This document shows, piece by piece, positions 44,553-52,985 of a stretch of DNA of 64,000 nt. Where the stretch lies: contig NZ_CP083350.1 in the NCBI RefSeq assembly GCF_020035535.1, forward strand, positions 2,118,501 to 2,182,500, given 5' to 3'. Source of the stretch: Ensifer adhaerens (GTDB lineage Bacteria > Pseudomonadota > Alphaproteobacteria > Rhizobiales > Rhizobiaceae). The position numbers and the translations under genes were made by a program. Within the stretch, counting starts at the first letter, position 1. The number at the start of each line of letters is the position of its first letter. Under the pieces are notes generated by a model, which did no database searches, was not told the DNA's origin, and saw only the letters and a program-made list of their open reading frames with translations.

Positions 44553-45596
44553 ATGGGCAATCACTTTACTCCTAAGAACGAAATAGTTGAGACGTTGATC
44601 CAGTGCGACAAGCTCACGGTCGCCTTCGGCAACGTCGTTCGTGCGCTTGACGACGTCACGCTCGCCATCCCTCGCGGATCCGTCACCGGGCTGGTGGGGG
44701 AATCCGGTTCTGGGAAAACCACCCTTTGTCGCGTTCTCATAGCGCTTCAGCGGGCAACAGCAGGCGGCGTCACATTTGCCGGGGAGGATTTGGCTGAACT
44801 GCTGCGAAAGGACACGCTCCGCTATCGGCGCCGCGTGCAAATGCTATTGCAGGATGCGGCGGCATCGCTTTCGCCGCGTATGGCTGTCGGGAAGTTGCTA
44901 GCCGAACCGTTGAGGATCCATAAACTGCCAATGGCAGAGCATTGGCCCCGAGTCTTAAAGGCCTTCGAGAGACTGGGTTTGCCGAAGGAGCTTCTCGAAA
45001 AATATCCCCATCAATTGTCAGGCGGCCAAGCTCGACGCGTTGCAATAGCCCGCGCCCTCGCGTTGCAGCCGGAGCTGATCATCGCTGATGAGCCTACTGC
45101 CGGGCTCGATCTCTCCATTCGGGGCGAGCTTCTCAATCTAATGATGGAGCTGAAGAAGGAATACGGGCTGACCTACGTGATCGTTAGTCACGACCTGAAC
45201 GTAATCCGCCGTGTGACGGATCGAACTGCAGTGATGTATCTCGGGCAAATCATCGAGGAGGGGGTAACGTCGGATCTCTTCCAACGCCCTCGCCACCCCT
45301 ACACCGCTGCGTTGCTCTCGGCCAGGGCGGTTATCGATCCCGCCCTCCGCCAGCGCAGGATCGTCCTAAAAGGTGAAATTCCAAGTCCGATAAATCCGCC
45401 TTCCGGTTGTCGGTTCCATACCCGGTGTCCGTACGTTCAGCCAATGTGCCGGACAGATATGCCTCCGCTGCTGACCGATGGGCAGGGGAGCTACAGGTGT
45501 CATTTCCCTCTTCCCGGGCAGAGTGCCGAGACGATGAAGATCGCGAGCGTGCCGCCCACCTTCTGCCGGTCCGAGAAGATGCTGGACCCGCCCTAA
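44553..45596 (+). CDS. ABC transporter ATPase, DppF type
   Basis: A 347-residue ATPase with Walker A GESGSGKTTLC, a Q-loop LLQDAAASLSP (shortened relative to the usual FQDPxxSLNP), signature LSGGQARR, Walker B LIIADEPTAGLD and switch VSHDLNVIRR. The C-terminal module is CRFHTRCPYVQPMC. The start is one base after the preceding stop. It is the last gene of the importer; 139 bases further on lies the broken M24 gene. Confidence 0.92.
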   Translation: MGNHFTPKNEIVETLIQCDKLTVAFGNVVRALDDVTLAIPRGSVTGLVGESGSGKTTLCRVLIALQRATAGGVTFAGEDLAELLRKDTLRYRRRVQMLLQDAAASLSPRMAVGKLLAEPLRIHKLPMAEHWPRVLKAFERLGLPKELLEKYPHQLSGGQARRVAIARALALQPELIIADEPTAGLDLSIRGELLNLMMELKKEYGLTYVIVSHDLNVIRRVTDRTAVMYLGQIIEEGVTSDLFQRPRHPYTAALLSARAVIDPALRQRRIVLKGEIPSPINPPSGCRFHTRCPYVQPMCRTDMPPLLTDGQGSYRCHFPLPGQSAETMKIASVPPTFCRSEKMLDPP

Positions 45597-45673
45597 CGCC
45601 ATCACGCTGGGGGTAGCGTGTTAGCCTGGCTACTCTCCCCGGTGGTGTCGTCTTTCTAGAAAATTGTCCGCCG

Positions 45674-45697
45674 AACACGGCGTGAAGTCGCCGTGTT
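45674..45697 (+). terminator. Strong hairpin after the importer operon
   Basis: AACACGGCG (45674-45682) and CGCCGTGTT (45689-45697) form a perfect nine-base stem around a six-base loop, between the DppF-like ATPase and the M24 pseudogene. A U-run is lacking, so it may stabilise the 3' end of the importer mRNA or act in attenuation rather than as a classical terminator. Confidence 0.45.
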
Positions 45698-45735
45698 GGC
45701 TGGCGCATGCCTGAAACACATACAGAGAGGTCATA

Positions 45736-46936
45736 ATGGAAGACCCTGAACGTTCTCGCTTCCCAGAGACGAAAGTCAACGCTCATACAATGCACCTTGC
45801 GCGCCTGGAGCGTTTACGCGCTGAATTGCGAAAAGTCGGGTGCGCAGGCGGACTTTTCTACGATCCGATTAATATTCGTTACGCGACGGGCACATCTAAC
45901 ATGCAGGTCTATTCGCTGCACAATCCTTGCCGTTATGTTTTCGTAGCGACTGACGGACCTGTCGTACTTTTTGATTTCAAGGGCTGCGGCCATCTATCGC
46001 GTGACTACCCGGCTGTGGACGAGGCGAGAACGGCGGTGCCTTGGTATCACTTTGTCACCGGCCCGCGCGTTGACGAAAAAGTGCGTCTATGGGCGAGCGA
46101 AATAGCGGACCTCGTGATGCTTTACGGCCGGGGTGATCGCCGGCTCGCCGTCGATCGGCTCGATCCACCGGGGCTCCGCGCGTTGGAGGAATTGGGCATC
46201 CGCGTGGTCGACGGCCAAGCACCCGCCAATTACGCGAAAGTGATCAAGACGGAGGATGAGATCGTCGCGATAAGGGAGGCAATACACGTTTGCGAGGAAG
46301 GCATGCGCCGCATGGATATGGCTCGCGAACCGGGAATAACGGAGATGGCACTTTGGGCTCACCTCCATGAGGCCAACATAGAACTCGGTGGAGAATGGAT
46401 TGAAACCCGCCTCTTGAATTCTGGGCCGCGGACAAATCCCTGGTACCAGGAAGCAAGCGCACGCGTCATTCAGAACGGAGACATGATCGCGTTCGACTCG
46501 GACCTCATTGGCCCGCATGGTTACTCTGCCGACATTTCACGCAGCTGGATTGCGGGCGATCGCCCCCCGTCGGACGATCAACGCCGGCTATACGAGGCCG
46601 CATTCCGGCAAGTGCATGCAAACATCGAGCTGTTCCGACCAGGTGTCACGTATCGCGAAATTGCTGAATATGCGAACGTTCTGCCGTCGCGCTACTTTGA
46701 ACGGCAGAATGCCTGCGTCGCCCATTTGCAACGAATATCCACTCGTCATGCATAAACGTGGCTTTGACGGTGGCGGACACGACGGCGTGGTCGAGGAGAA
46801 CATGGTCTTTTGCGTCGAGAGCTTTGTCGGTGATCCGTATGGAGGCGAAGGCGTGAAGCTCGAGGAGCAGATTCTCGTGACCGCAAACGGCCCCGTGAAA
46901 CTGTCTAGTTATGTGTACGAGGAGCAACTTCTTTAG
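45736..46936 (+). pseudogene. M24 DddP-like hydrolase, broken by a short deletion
   Basis: A relative of the intact enzyme at 38815 (YDPINIRYATGTSNMQVYSLH, ETRLLNSGPRTNPWYQEA, FDSDLIGPHGYSADIS). The reading frame is intact for about 330 codons, then shifts at 46725/46726; the rest (HKRGFDGGGHDGVVEENMVFCVES through VKLEEQIL to a normal stop at 46934) is in another frame. Comparison with the related fragment at 59576 shows that GGCATAGGACT is missing here. That 11-base loss shifts the frame and removes the HGIGLC segment with its metal-binding His. The product would be inactive. The promoter side is unchanged and a ribosome site (AGAGAGGTCATA) is still present, so the lesion may be recent. Confidence 0.85.
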
Positions 46937-47824
46937 CTCGCATCGCGCGCTTCCGGGTGGAGAACCCTGGTGACTCCCCAGGGCGGTTGCCTGTTGGACG
47001 GGGGGCGGACCAGGGCTACCGGTGACGCTTACTCGTAGTTCGAACGCTGCCCGGCCAACCCAATCGGGCAGCGTCGAACGGTCAAGATCGATGCCCTGTC
47101 GGCTCTTGATCTGAGCTTGGCGATAGAGAGGCAGATGATCGGCATATCTGGAAACCAGCACATGCGCGATAATCGCCTCGGTCGGCAATCCGGCGAGACG
47201 CCGTAGGTGCAGACACGGAACTGTGCCGGGATGACATCCAGCCGCTCGGTTATGTCTTCGCCAATGCAATGCAGGCATCCTCCACAGGAGCAGATCGGGC
47301 TTTCCGGCTCGATGATCTCCTCGGCACGAGGACGATGGGCGGAAAGAGAGCCGCGATTGGCGGCGCGTGGTTTGGGCTGCGTTTTACCCGAACCGCTGTC
47401 AGCCTCGGCTTCGGCATAGACTGCCGCAATGGCCGGTTCCATTGCGAAACGGGAGGATTAACGAACACTGCTGCAAACTCTACCGCATCGTCCGGCCAAT
47501 GCCTTTGCGCTTCACGCCAAGAGTTCCTGGCCGTGAGAACCTCCAACGTAGTCTCCACGGAGAAATACTCGTCCATGGAAAGGCGATCACAGATTAGGGC
47601 GGCGAGGACAACGTTGGAGTGGAACACCGTTTACTTCGATCCGTCTGCCTCTCGCGTTCCATCAAGGCATTTGCGACCCCGTTCTAGGAACGACTGCGTC
47701 TTTGTGGAACGGATTGCCTATCGCTTGTGGACAACGTCGGCGGCAAGGAGGCGCCGCGAATTCCACGCCGTGGGTTGAACACGCCGCCGGTCGTACTGTG
47801 CGACGGGCACTTGGACGGCCTTCG
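46937..47824. other. Gene-free region with insertion-sequence debris
   Basis: These 888 bases contain the IS66 remnant described separately and no intact gene. The frames on the plus strand (for example 47269-47778) are antisense to the transposase remnant or unrecognisable. The segment 47443-47800 could be further decayed IS sequence, but I cannot identify it. Confidence 0.5.
47026..47442 (-). pseudogene. IS66 family transposase (TnpC) fragment, frameshifted
   Basis: The minus strand reads, in one frame from 47442, EIIEPESPICSCGGCLHCIGEDITERLDVIPAQFRV (positions split by the zinc-finger-like CxC). In another frame, after about 47215, it reads LPTEAIIAHVLVSRYADHLPLYRQAQIKSRQGIDLDRSTLPDWVGRAA. 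Both are hallmark IS66 TnpC segments that belong to a single protein of about 500 residues. The catalytic DDE part and both ends are missing, so this is a dead relic, and it probably marks the rearrangement that ended region E. Confidence 0.82.
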
Positions 47825-48916
47825 TTACAGTTTGTGATGGTCGTGCGGCGAAAAGAGCCTCAATACCAACATGTTGATTGCCACGACTAGCGCAGCGCCA
47901 ATCAAAGTTGCGATCAGCCGGTCAAACAGCCAGCTGTTGTCTGGAGCACGTCCAGCATCGACGATGAGAATGATGAGCGGTGTCATCACTGCCGAATAGC
48001 CAAGGTAGTTTTTGACCCGCAGCAAGGGGCGGATACCGGCCAGGAAAGCAACAGCCCCTACGAGTGCCCAAGGGGTAAGTCCCGCGCGGGGTAGGATTCC
48101 CGCCGCCATAATTCCAATCGCAGTGCCGAGTGCCCTCTGCGTTGTCTTGACGGGCACGAGCTCGACCTGCCGCTGCGTCAGAATCGCTAGTGTCAGGCCG
48201 ATCCAGTGAAGGTGATGGCCAGGCCAACTCACATCGAGAGCAAAGGCGAAGGCGATGCCGGACGATAGCCGAGCTGGGTAAATCCAGCCGGCGAAGGTTG
48301 CGAGCGAGCGCAGCCACCGCGAATACTTCTGGCGAGGGGTCGGGACCGGCTGCAATGGCGACGCAGGAGCATTGGTGTTCCTACTCCGGCGCACGACACG
48401 CGCCAAGACGAGACTAAGCGCTGAAGTCCAAAGTGCGCCTGCAGTGACCAACGCTAGAAGGCCGATAGCTTCCTTCATCTCGAGAGCTTTCGTCGGTGTA
48501 GCGACGGCGCTAACGATCATTAGGAACAGGGTGAAGCGAGTCGCGGCAACAGCAGCAGCGCGACTGAGGCCGCTCAGCGTTGCGGCGATGGCCACCAGTA
48601 AAACTAGGGCGGCGGCCGTAACCCATCCTCGGCCCGCACAAATCACGGCCAGAAGAGCCGCGAGTATCGCGGGCGCGAGGGCCTCGGCCTGATGGCGCAA
48701 GTGAGCCCGCAATCCGGAAGCGACATCGATGCGGCCAACGATGAGGCCGCCGATGGCCGCCGCCAGCCCCGGAGCGAGATTGCCGCCGATCACCGCAAAC
48801 AGCATCGGGATGGCCATGCCTAGCGCGGCAGCAGCGATCTCCGCCGCTTCGACTTCCGCCTCCGTAGCCCAACGGCATGCCTCCAGCAGGTGCGTGCGGA
48901 CGTGTAACACAGACAT
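47825..48916 (-). CDS. FUSC family inner-membrane protein (aromatic acid exporter-like)
   Basis: A 363-residue membrane protein with two sets of hydrophobic helices (about residues 30-165 and 220-355) separated by a basic loop, as in FUSC/AaeB-like exporters. Indicative stretches are LGMAIPMLFAVIGGNLAPGLAAAIGGLIVGRID and IGLTLAILTQRQVELVPVKTTQRALGTAIGIMAAG, the latter being the conserved FUSC motif region. ATG 48916 is preferred because GAAAGGCAA precedes it and it leaves a promoter of 51 bases; an in-frame ATG at 48967 would cover the operator. It diverges from a MarR regulator, a usual arrangement for exporters of toxic organic acids or drugs. Confidence 0.83.
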   Translation of the reverse strand: MSVLHVRTHLLEACRWATEAEVEAAEIAAAALGMAIPMLFAVIGGNLAPGLAAAIGGLIVGRIDVASGLRAHLRHQAEALAPAILAALLAVICAGRGWVTAAALVLLVAIAATLSGLSRAAAVAATRFTLFLMIVSAVATPTKALEMKEAIGLLALVTAGALWTSALSLVLARVVRRSRNTNAPASPLQPVPTPRQKYSRWLRSLATFAGWIYPARLSSGIAFAFALDVSWPGHHLHWIGLTLAILTQRQVELVPVKTTQRALGTAIGIMAAGILPRAGLTPWALVGAVAFLAGIRPLLRVKNYLGYSAVMTPLIILIVDAGRAPDNSWLFDRLIATLIGAALVVAINMLVLRLFSPHDHHKL

Positions 48917-48949
48917 TTGCCTTTCAGATGGCTGGTCAACTGCAAAATA

Positions 48950-48964
48950 ATACGCTATGCGTAT
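48950..48964. promoter_or_regulatory. MarR operator candidate palindrome
   Basis: ATACGC-TAT-GCGTAT is a perfect six-base inverted repeat around three bases in the 51-base gap between the exporter and the MarR gene. It ends three bases before the MarR ATG, where a bound MarR dimer could repress both genes. Confidence 0.6.
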
Positions 48965-48967
48965 CAT

Positions 48968-49417
48968 ATGGAGACAAGCGGTCGCAAGGAAGTTCTATCG
49001 ATCTTACAGGCAGTGCAGGCGCTCGCGCGGCGGCTCAGGACGGAGCGCCCGGAAGGCGCGGTGACGTTATCTGCGCTTAGTATTCTCGGGACGCTCAACA
49101 GGCTGGGCCCGATCCCGGCCATACGTCTTGCGGCCGAGGAGCGCCTGCAGCCACAATCGCTTACGCGCATTTTGGCGAGCCTGGAGAAGGGCGGCCATAT
49201 CACGAGAACCCGTAGCGCGGCTGACCGACGTCAAGTAACGATCGCGCTGACCGAGCCGGGACGTCGCCTTCTCATAGAAGATATTCGCGTCCGCAGGGCG
49301 TGGCTTGAAAGTGCTATCGCCGCTGCGTTAAGCGCATCCGAGCGTGAGCTCCTTTTCGCAGCGGCAGACCCCATGCTCAAGCTGGCATTCCATCAGACCC
49401 CGTTGGGCGAGGAGTAA
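48968..49417 (+). CDS. MarR family transcriptional regulator
   Basis: A 149-residue MarR protein. The winged-helix region reads TLSALSILGTLNRLGPIPAIRLAAEERLQPQSLTRILASLEKGGHITRTRSAADRRQVTIALTEPGRRLL, with the DRR wing motif typical of the family. ATG 48968 was chosen over 48917 since the earlier frame would overlap the operator. It is divergent from the FUSC exporter and most likely represses it until an aromatic or phenolic ligand binds. Confidence 0.92.
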   Translation: METSGRKEVLSILQAVQALARRLRTERPEGAVTLSALSILGTLNRLGPIPAIRLAAEERLQPQSLTRILASLEKGGHITRTRSAADRRQVTIALTEPGRRLLIEDIRVRRAWLESAIAAALSASERELLFAAADPMLKLAFHQTPLGEE

Positions 49418-49722
49418 GGACAATTTACATCTGGAGGAGGAAGTGGGTGCGGCCTCGCGCATATCGATTGGCGTGCGCGGACCTTTCGCGAATTTGCTTT
49501 TTGAGCGAACGTGCTCGCAGTGGGGCAGGACATCACTGCCGGATATCACCGCGAGCGAGATATCTCAGCATCGAATAAAGTCCGGGGCGAGCGCCTCAGA
49601 CAAAGTTGATCAATTAGGGCCATAGACAAGCCATTCCATGAGGCTCCGGACGCAGCAAAGCATGGAATGACGCTTTTCAGCGGCATCGTCGCCGAAGCGA
49701 AGCAGCATTTCGGCGCTACGAC
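49418..49722. other. Intergenic region with one long-looped inverted repeat
   Basis: No gene is supported in these 305 bases. CATTCCATG (49632-49640) and CATGGAATG (49661-49669) form a perfect nine-base inverted repeat with a 20-base loop. It may mark the shared 3' end of the MarR gene and the DUF4432 gene, which face each other here. Confidence 0.4.
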
Positions 49723-50697
49723 CTAAATCGATGCAAAGCCAAGCACTAGTGAATACGATCGGCTCTCACCTGGTTGAAGAAACGTTCCGTGCGCGGGGCG
49801 AAGGTCTGTGCGGGGCTCTATGCCCAGCGCGAACACGCCAGATTGGTATGCTCGCCATACTGCAAGCTTTGGCAGCGAATCCTGGCTATAGCCAAGAGAA
49901 ATCGTCACGCCACAACGGTCGTTCCGCAGCGACACACGGGAATCGTGAGGTGTGATGCGGCTATCCACGACATCCACTTTCTGGGCAAAATCGTCGTTTG
50001 GTTTGCAGGGCACTGCCCGAAGCTCCTCCAAGAACGGATCCGGCAGGCCTCCGATCGCAAGCGTGTCATCCAAAAATGGGTAGCCGAAGTTCAGGTGATA
50101 CATGAATGCGTGGTCGCTAGGGCGGAAAGCGTGGTTAATCACCGTGTCTTCGACCGTCAGGTCGGACCCGAAGACAGGGAGGGTGATCTTGCGCCGCAAT
50201 TCCAAGGTTTCGCCGAAAACACTCGCCTGTCTGACACTACCTTCACATACGATGTCCAGCGTTTCCCGATCCACGCCATAGCCGAGCAGGCGAGCTTTTT
50301 CGGTCGATATCCGGCCGTGCTGTGGCATGGTTCTGGTTGTCACGTGCGGATGTTGGTAGTGACTGACATCCACTGCAAGCGGGCGGCTGTAATGATCCAA
50401 TCCGCAAGTCACCATGAAACCGTCGAAGTTGCGTAGGAAGCCCCATCCTTCCTCGGATCCTGGGTCGTGTGTCGGGAAGGCCATCTGCACGGGGGAATGC
50501 CAGCCAATGTTGGTTCCGCGGAAGGATAACCCTGCGATGTCGAAACCTTTGTCAACGGCGACCTCAAAGGCCACACCATGCGCATTCCTCGCGATCAAGA
50601 GACGTTGGCCGCGTCCCGGGCCATCCTCAAGAGATGTGAGCCGTATGTCAGCCACCGACCTAAGGTCTGCTGTCCGCCGTTGCAGTTCTATATCCAT
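49723..50697 (-). CDS. DUF4432 aldose 1-epimerase-like protein
   Basis: A 324-residue protein of the galactose-mutarotase-like superfamily, DUF4432 branch. Typical stretches are RGQRLLIARNAHGVAFEVAVDKGFDIAGLSFRGTNIGWHSP, FLRNFDGFMVTCGLDHY, MYHLNFGYPFLDD and LGIEPRTDLRPAHG. A mutarotase or sugar-sensing role is likely for this fold, but the family has no settled function. GGAGGAATAACGG gives ATG 50697 a strong ribosome site, and its start overlaps the Nudix stop by ten bases. It is the last gene of the acc-like operon and is not part of the acc gene order I recall from Ti plasmids. Confidence 0.85.
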   Translation of the reverse strand: MDIELQRRTADLRSVADIRLTSLEDGPGRGQRLLIARNAHGVAFEVAVDKGFDIAGLSFRGTNIGWHSPVQMAFPTHDPGSEEGWGFLRNFDGFMVTCGLDHYSRPLAVDVSHYQHPHVTTRTMPQHGRISTEKARLLGYGVDRETLDIVCEGSVRQASVFGETLELRRKITLPVFGSDLTVEDTVINHAFRPSDHAFMYHLNFGYPFLDDTLAIGGLPDPFLEELRAVPCKPNDDFAQKVDVVDSRITPHDSRVSLRNDRCGVTISLGYSQDSLPKLAVWRAYQSGVFALGIEPRTDLRPAHGTFLQPGESRSYSLVLGFASI

Positions 50698-51254
50698 CCG
50701 TTATTCCTCCTGAACCAGACGCGGCGGCATTCCATTTGGCAAAAAGGCGCCACTGTTGCCCGCTTGCGCTCCCGTACTTCCAATTTTGATATGAGCCCCC
50801 TCAGTTCAGGTTCGATAACGGCGGACGCTGCCATGTGTGGAGTGAACCAGCGCCGCTTGCGTTGCTCTCGCTCCGGGAAGTCATCAGTGGTCTCCGCGAC
50901 ATCCAGAAGGTAAACTTGGACCTTGGCCGGGACGAGTTTGCCGCTGTCGAGCTTCTTCGCGTACGCGTAGTGGCCCCAGACCTTTTTCTGTGCCCGGCCG
51001 CAAATGCCGGCCTCTTCCCACGCCTCAATTCGCGCGACCTCATGCGGTTTCTTCTTTCGCATCGGCCAGCCCTTCGGAAGCACCCACCGTCCAGTATCAC
51101 GACTGGTAATGAGCAGAATCTCTATAGAACCCCGCAGCGCCTCGACGCGTCTGAAGCATATGGCGGCATACTGGATTTTGAAGGAGCCATGCCGAAGATC
51201 CGTCAGCACAGGCTGGTGTTCCCTGAGGGGAAACGCAGGTTCAGTGAAGGACAT
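50688..51254 (-). CDS. Nudix hydrolase
   Basis: A 188-residue protein with a Nudix domain (about residues 25-165). The Nudix box is GWPMRKKKPHEVARIEAWEEAGI, where the canonical Arg-Glu pair reads Ile-Glu; the key EE of the box is kept. The WVLPKGWP entry and the C-terminal YLLDVAETTDDFPEREQRKRRWF fit the diphosphoinositol-polyphosphate-type Nudix group, which hydrolyses phosphoanhydrides. ATG 51254 lacks a strong ribosome site. It is placed 105 bases after the inositol-monophosphatase-like gene and overlaps the DUF4432 start, so it may clean up a phosphorylated intermediate. Confidence 0.87.
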   Translation of the reverse strand: MSFTEPAFPLREHQPVLTDLRHGSFKIQYAAICFRRVEALRGSIEILLITSRDTGRWVLPKGWPMRKKKPHEVARIEAWEEAGICGRAQKKVWGHYAYAKKLDSGKLVPAKVQVYLLDVAETTDDFPEREQRKRRWFTPHMAASAVIEPELRGLISKLEVRERKRATVAPFCQMECRRVWFRRNNGWI

Positions 51255-51359
51255 GGGTAGTTCTGCTCTGTAGGGATGTTCGGCCGATCACGTCTCGCCG
51301 GGAAGGGGAGGAAGGGCCACGTTGCACTGGGCAAAGCGCGGCCTGCGCTCCTGTCGCTG

Positions 51360-52178
51360 CTAGGCGGCCTTGGCGATTCTGGCGAGGAGAGGTTGGACCT
51401 TATCAAGGAAATCGGCATTACCACAGGCAAAGCGAAGCTTCGAAGACAGATCGGTCCGGTCCCAATCGATCGTAGCGGAGACCCCGAGGTTGGCGAGAAT
51501 GGGTAGCGCAGCCATCACATCCCAAGTGGAATCTCCCAACGACAGATATCCATCCGTTTCGCCCATCGCGACCTCGACCAGCGAGAGAGTCGCGGCACCG
51601 CAAAGTCGGAAGCTGATCTGAAGTTCGTCCGAGAGAAAGCGGATCACCTCTAGTCGGTCCTCCGTTGATGCGGACGGGTGGAAGCTGAAGCCTGTAGATG
51701 CTCTCGACATATCCAGTGCGGGCAGTGGCCTGATCGGTTTGCCATTGAGCATTGTCGGTACGCTCTTGCCACCGACCAGGGTCAGGTCCCGCAAGGGCGC
51801 GTGGATCACACCAAATGATGGACGATTGTTCTCGAAAAGGCCTATTGATATGGCCCAGTTCTGGCCTCCGCGAACGAAGTTGAACGTTCCGTCGATCGGG
51901 TCGATAACCCAGATACGACCGGAAGTGCCAAGAATCTCGCCGCTTTCTTCACCCAGAACGCCGTCCTCCGGGAACGCTTCGCGCAACTTGGCGATCAGGA
52001 ATTCTTCAAGCTGCTGGTCGGCTATGGTGACTAGGTCGAGGTGGCCTTTCGCTTGAACTGGCAAGGTTGAAAGCGACCGAAAGTGATCGAGCGCCAGCTC
52101 GCCCGCCTTGCGGGCGATGCCTTCGATTATGCCAGCGATATCGGGACCCACAGTTGTCATCGTATCTCGCTCAATCAT
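51360..52178 (-). CDS. Inositol monophosphatase family sugar phosphatase (AccG-like)
   Basis: A 272-residue Mg-dependent phosphatase. The family motifs are GVLGEESGE (metal Glu), WVIDPIDGTFNFVRG (the DPIDGT motif) and DSTWDVMAALPI (the WD motif). Family members act on inositol phosphates, histidinol phosphate or sugar phosphates. In the Ti-plasmid acc operon the equivalent protein, AccG, is described as the phosphatase that removes phosphate from arabinose 2-phosphate. ATG 52178 overlaps the phosphodiesterase stop by eight bases; ATG 52160 is also possible. Its place directly after the phosphodiesterase fits diester cleavage followed by dephosphorylation. Confidence 0.9.
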   Translation of the reverse strand: MIERDTMTTVGPDIAGIIEGIARKAGELALDHFRSLSTLPVQAKGHLDLVTIADQQLEEFLIAKLREAFPEDGVLGEESGEILGTSGRIWVIDPIDGTFNFVRGGQNWAISIGLFENNRPSFGVIHAPLRDLTLVGGKSVPTMLNGKPIRPLPALDMSRASTGFSFHPSASTEDRLEVIRFLSDELQISFRLCGAATLSLVEVAMGETDGYLSLGDSTWDVMAALPILANLGVSATIDWDRTDLSSKLRFACGNADFLDKVQPLLARIAKAA

Positions 52179-52971
52179 TGGCCGCTTCCTTGAGTCTCGC
52201 CACCTGCGCAACATCATCACCAAGAAGTTGGTCCAACTGTCCCTCGCGAACCCACTGAAGCACCTGTGTCTCCACATCGACACCGTATTTCATGAGCTTT
52301 TCGTGATAGCCTGCAGGGAGATAGCAGAACGCTGCAATGCCCTCGTCATGAAGCTGGTGGGCCTCGCCGCTGGCAAAATGATAGACTTCGATATTCATCG
52401 CGTCGAGATTCGCCTGCCGGGCAATGGCCGCCGGATCGATTAGGCGGGAGTGCATCAGGCCGACGGTCGGAACTTCCGGTATCGCTTTTTTGACCGCCTT
52501 GAGCTGGACGTAGTCGAACGAGGAGAACTGAAGCAAGTCGGCGCACCCCAGTTCATCGATGAGCGCCCTGAGCTTCAGAAAGATGACGTCATTACGGTCG
52601 TATATCTTGAGTTCGAGCTGGTAGATGATGCCAAGCTCGCGGGCGAGTTGCAAAGCATCCTTGAGCAGCGGGACCCGTTCCCCGCCAAATTCCTCGCTGA
52701 ACCAGCTTCCGGCGTCGAGCTTAGAAAGCTCGGAATAGGTCATGTTCTGCACGATGCCATGACCGTTTGTCGTGCGATCGACGGTCTTGTCGTGCATCAG
52801 AACCAGTTCGCCATCACTCGTGATGCTGAGATCGGTCTCGCAGGTAGTAAGGTGACCGCCGAATTCGAAAGCCTTCCTGAAGGCTGCAAGAGTGTTTTCC
52901 GGTGCGCCGGCGCTGTGACCGCGGTGGCCGCCGATACGCATGTTCTCAATGGTCATTCTGAGCGGGTTCAT
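52171..52971 (-). CDS. Glycerophosphodiester phosphodiesterase-like enzyme (AccF-like)
   Basis: A 266-residue GDPD-family TIM barrel that hydrolyses phosphodiesters. Motifs: GGHRGHSAGAPENTLAAFRKAF (HR and ENT), CETDLSITSDGELVLMHDKTVDRTTNGHG (ExD and the catalytic His), and LELKIYD. No signal peptide is seen, so it is cytoplasmic. In Agrobacterium, AccF of this type opens the sugar phosphodiester bond of agrocinopines. ATG 52971 has AAAGGA seven bases upstream; ATG 52977 is too close to that site. It follows the DppC-like permease after 14 bases and is coupled to the phosphatase. Confidence 0.9.
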   Translation of the reverse strand: MNPLRMTIENMRIGGHRGHSAGAPENTLAAFRKAFEFGGHLTTCETDLSITSDGELVLMHDKTVDRTTNGHGIVQNMTYSELSKLDAGSWFSEEFGGERVPLLKDALQLARELGIIYQLELKIYDRNDVIFLKLRALIDELGCADLLQFSSFDYVQLKAVKKAIPEVPTVGLMHSRLIDPAAIARQANLDAMNIEVYHFASGEAHQLHDEGIAAFCYLPAGYHEKLMKYGVDVETQVLQWVREGQLDQLLGDDVAQVARLKEAAND

Positions 52972-52985
52972 TCGCATTTCCTTTG

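Noticed and set aside
38815..46936. A DMSP-cleavage (dddP) locus
   Set aside because: The residue after HGVGLC is Gly in the intact enzyme, where DddP has its catalytic Asp; the second enzyme is broken and no acrylate-handling genes are linked.
47269..47778. 169-codon plus-strand frame near the IS66 relic
   Set aside because: It is largely antisense to the transposase relic and contains no motif.
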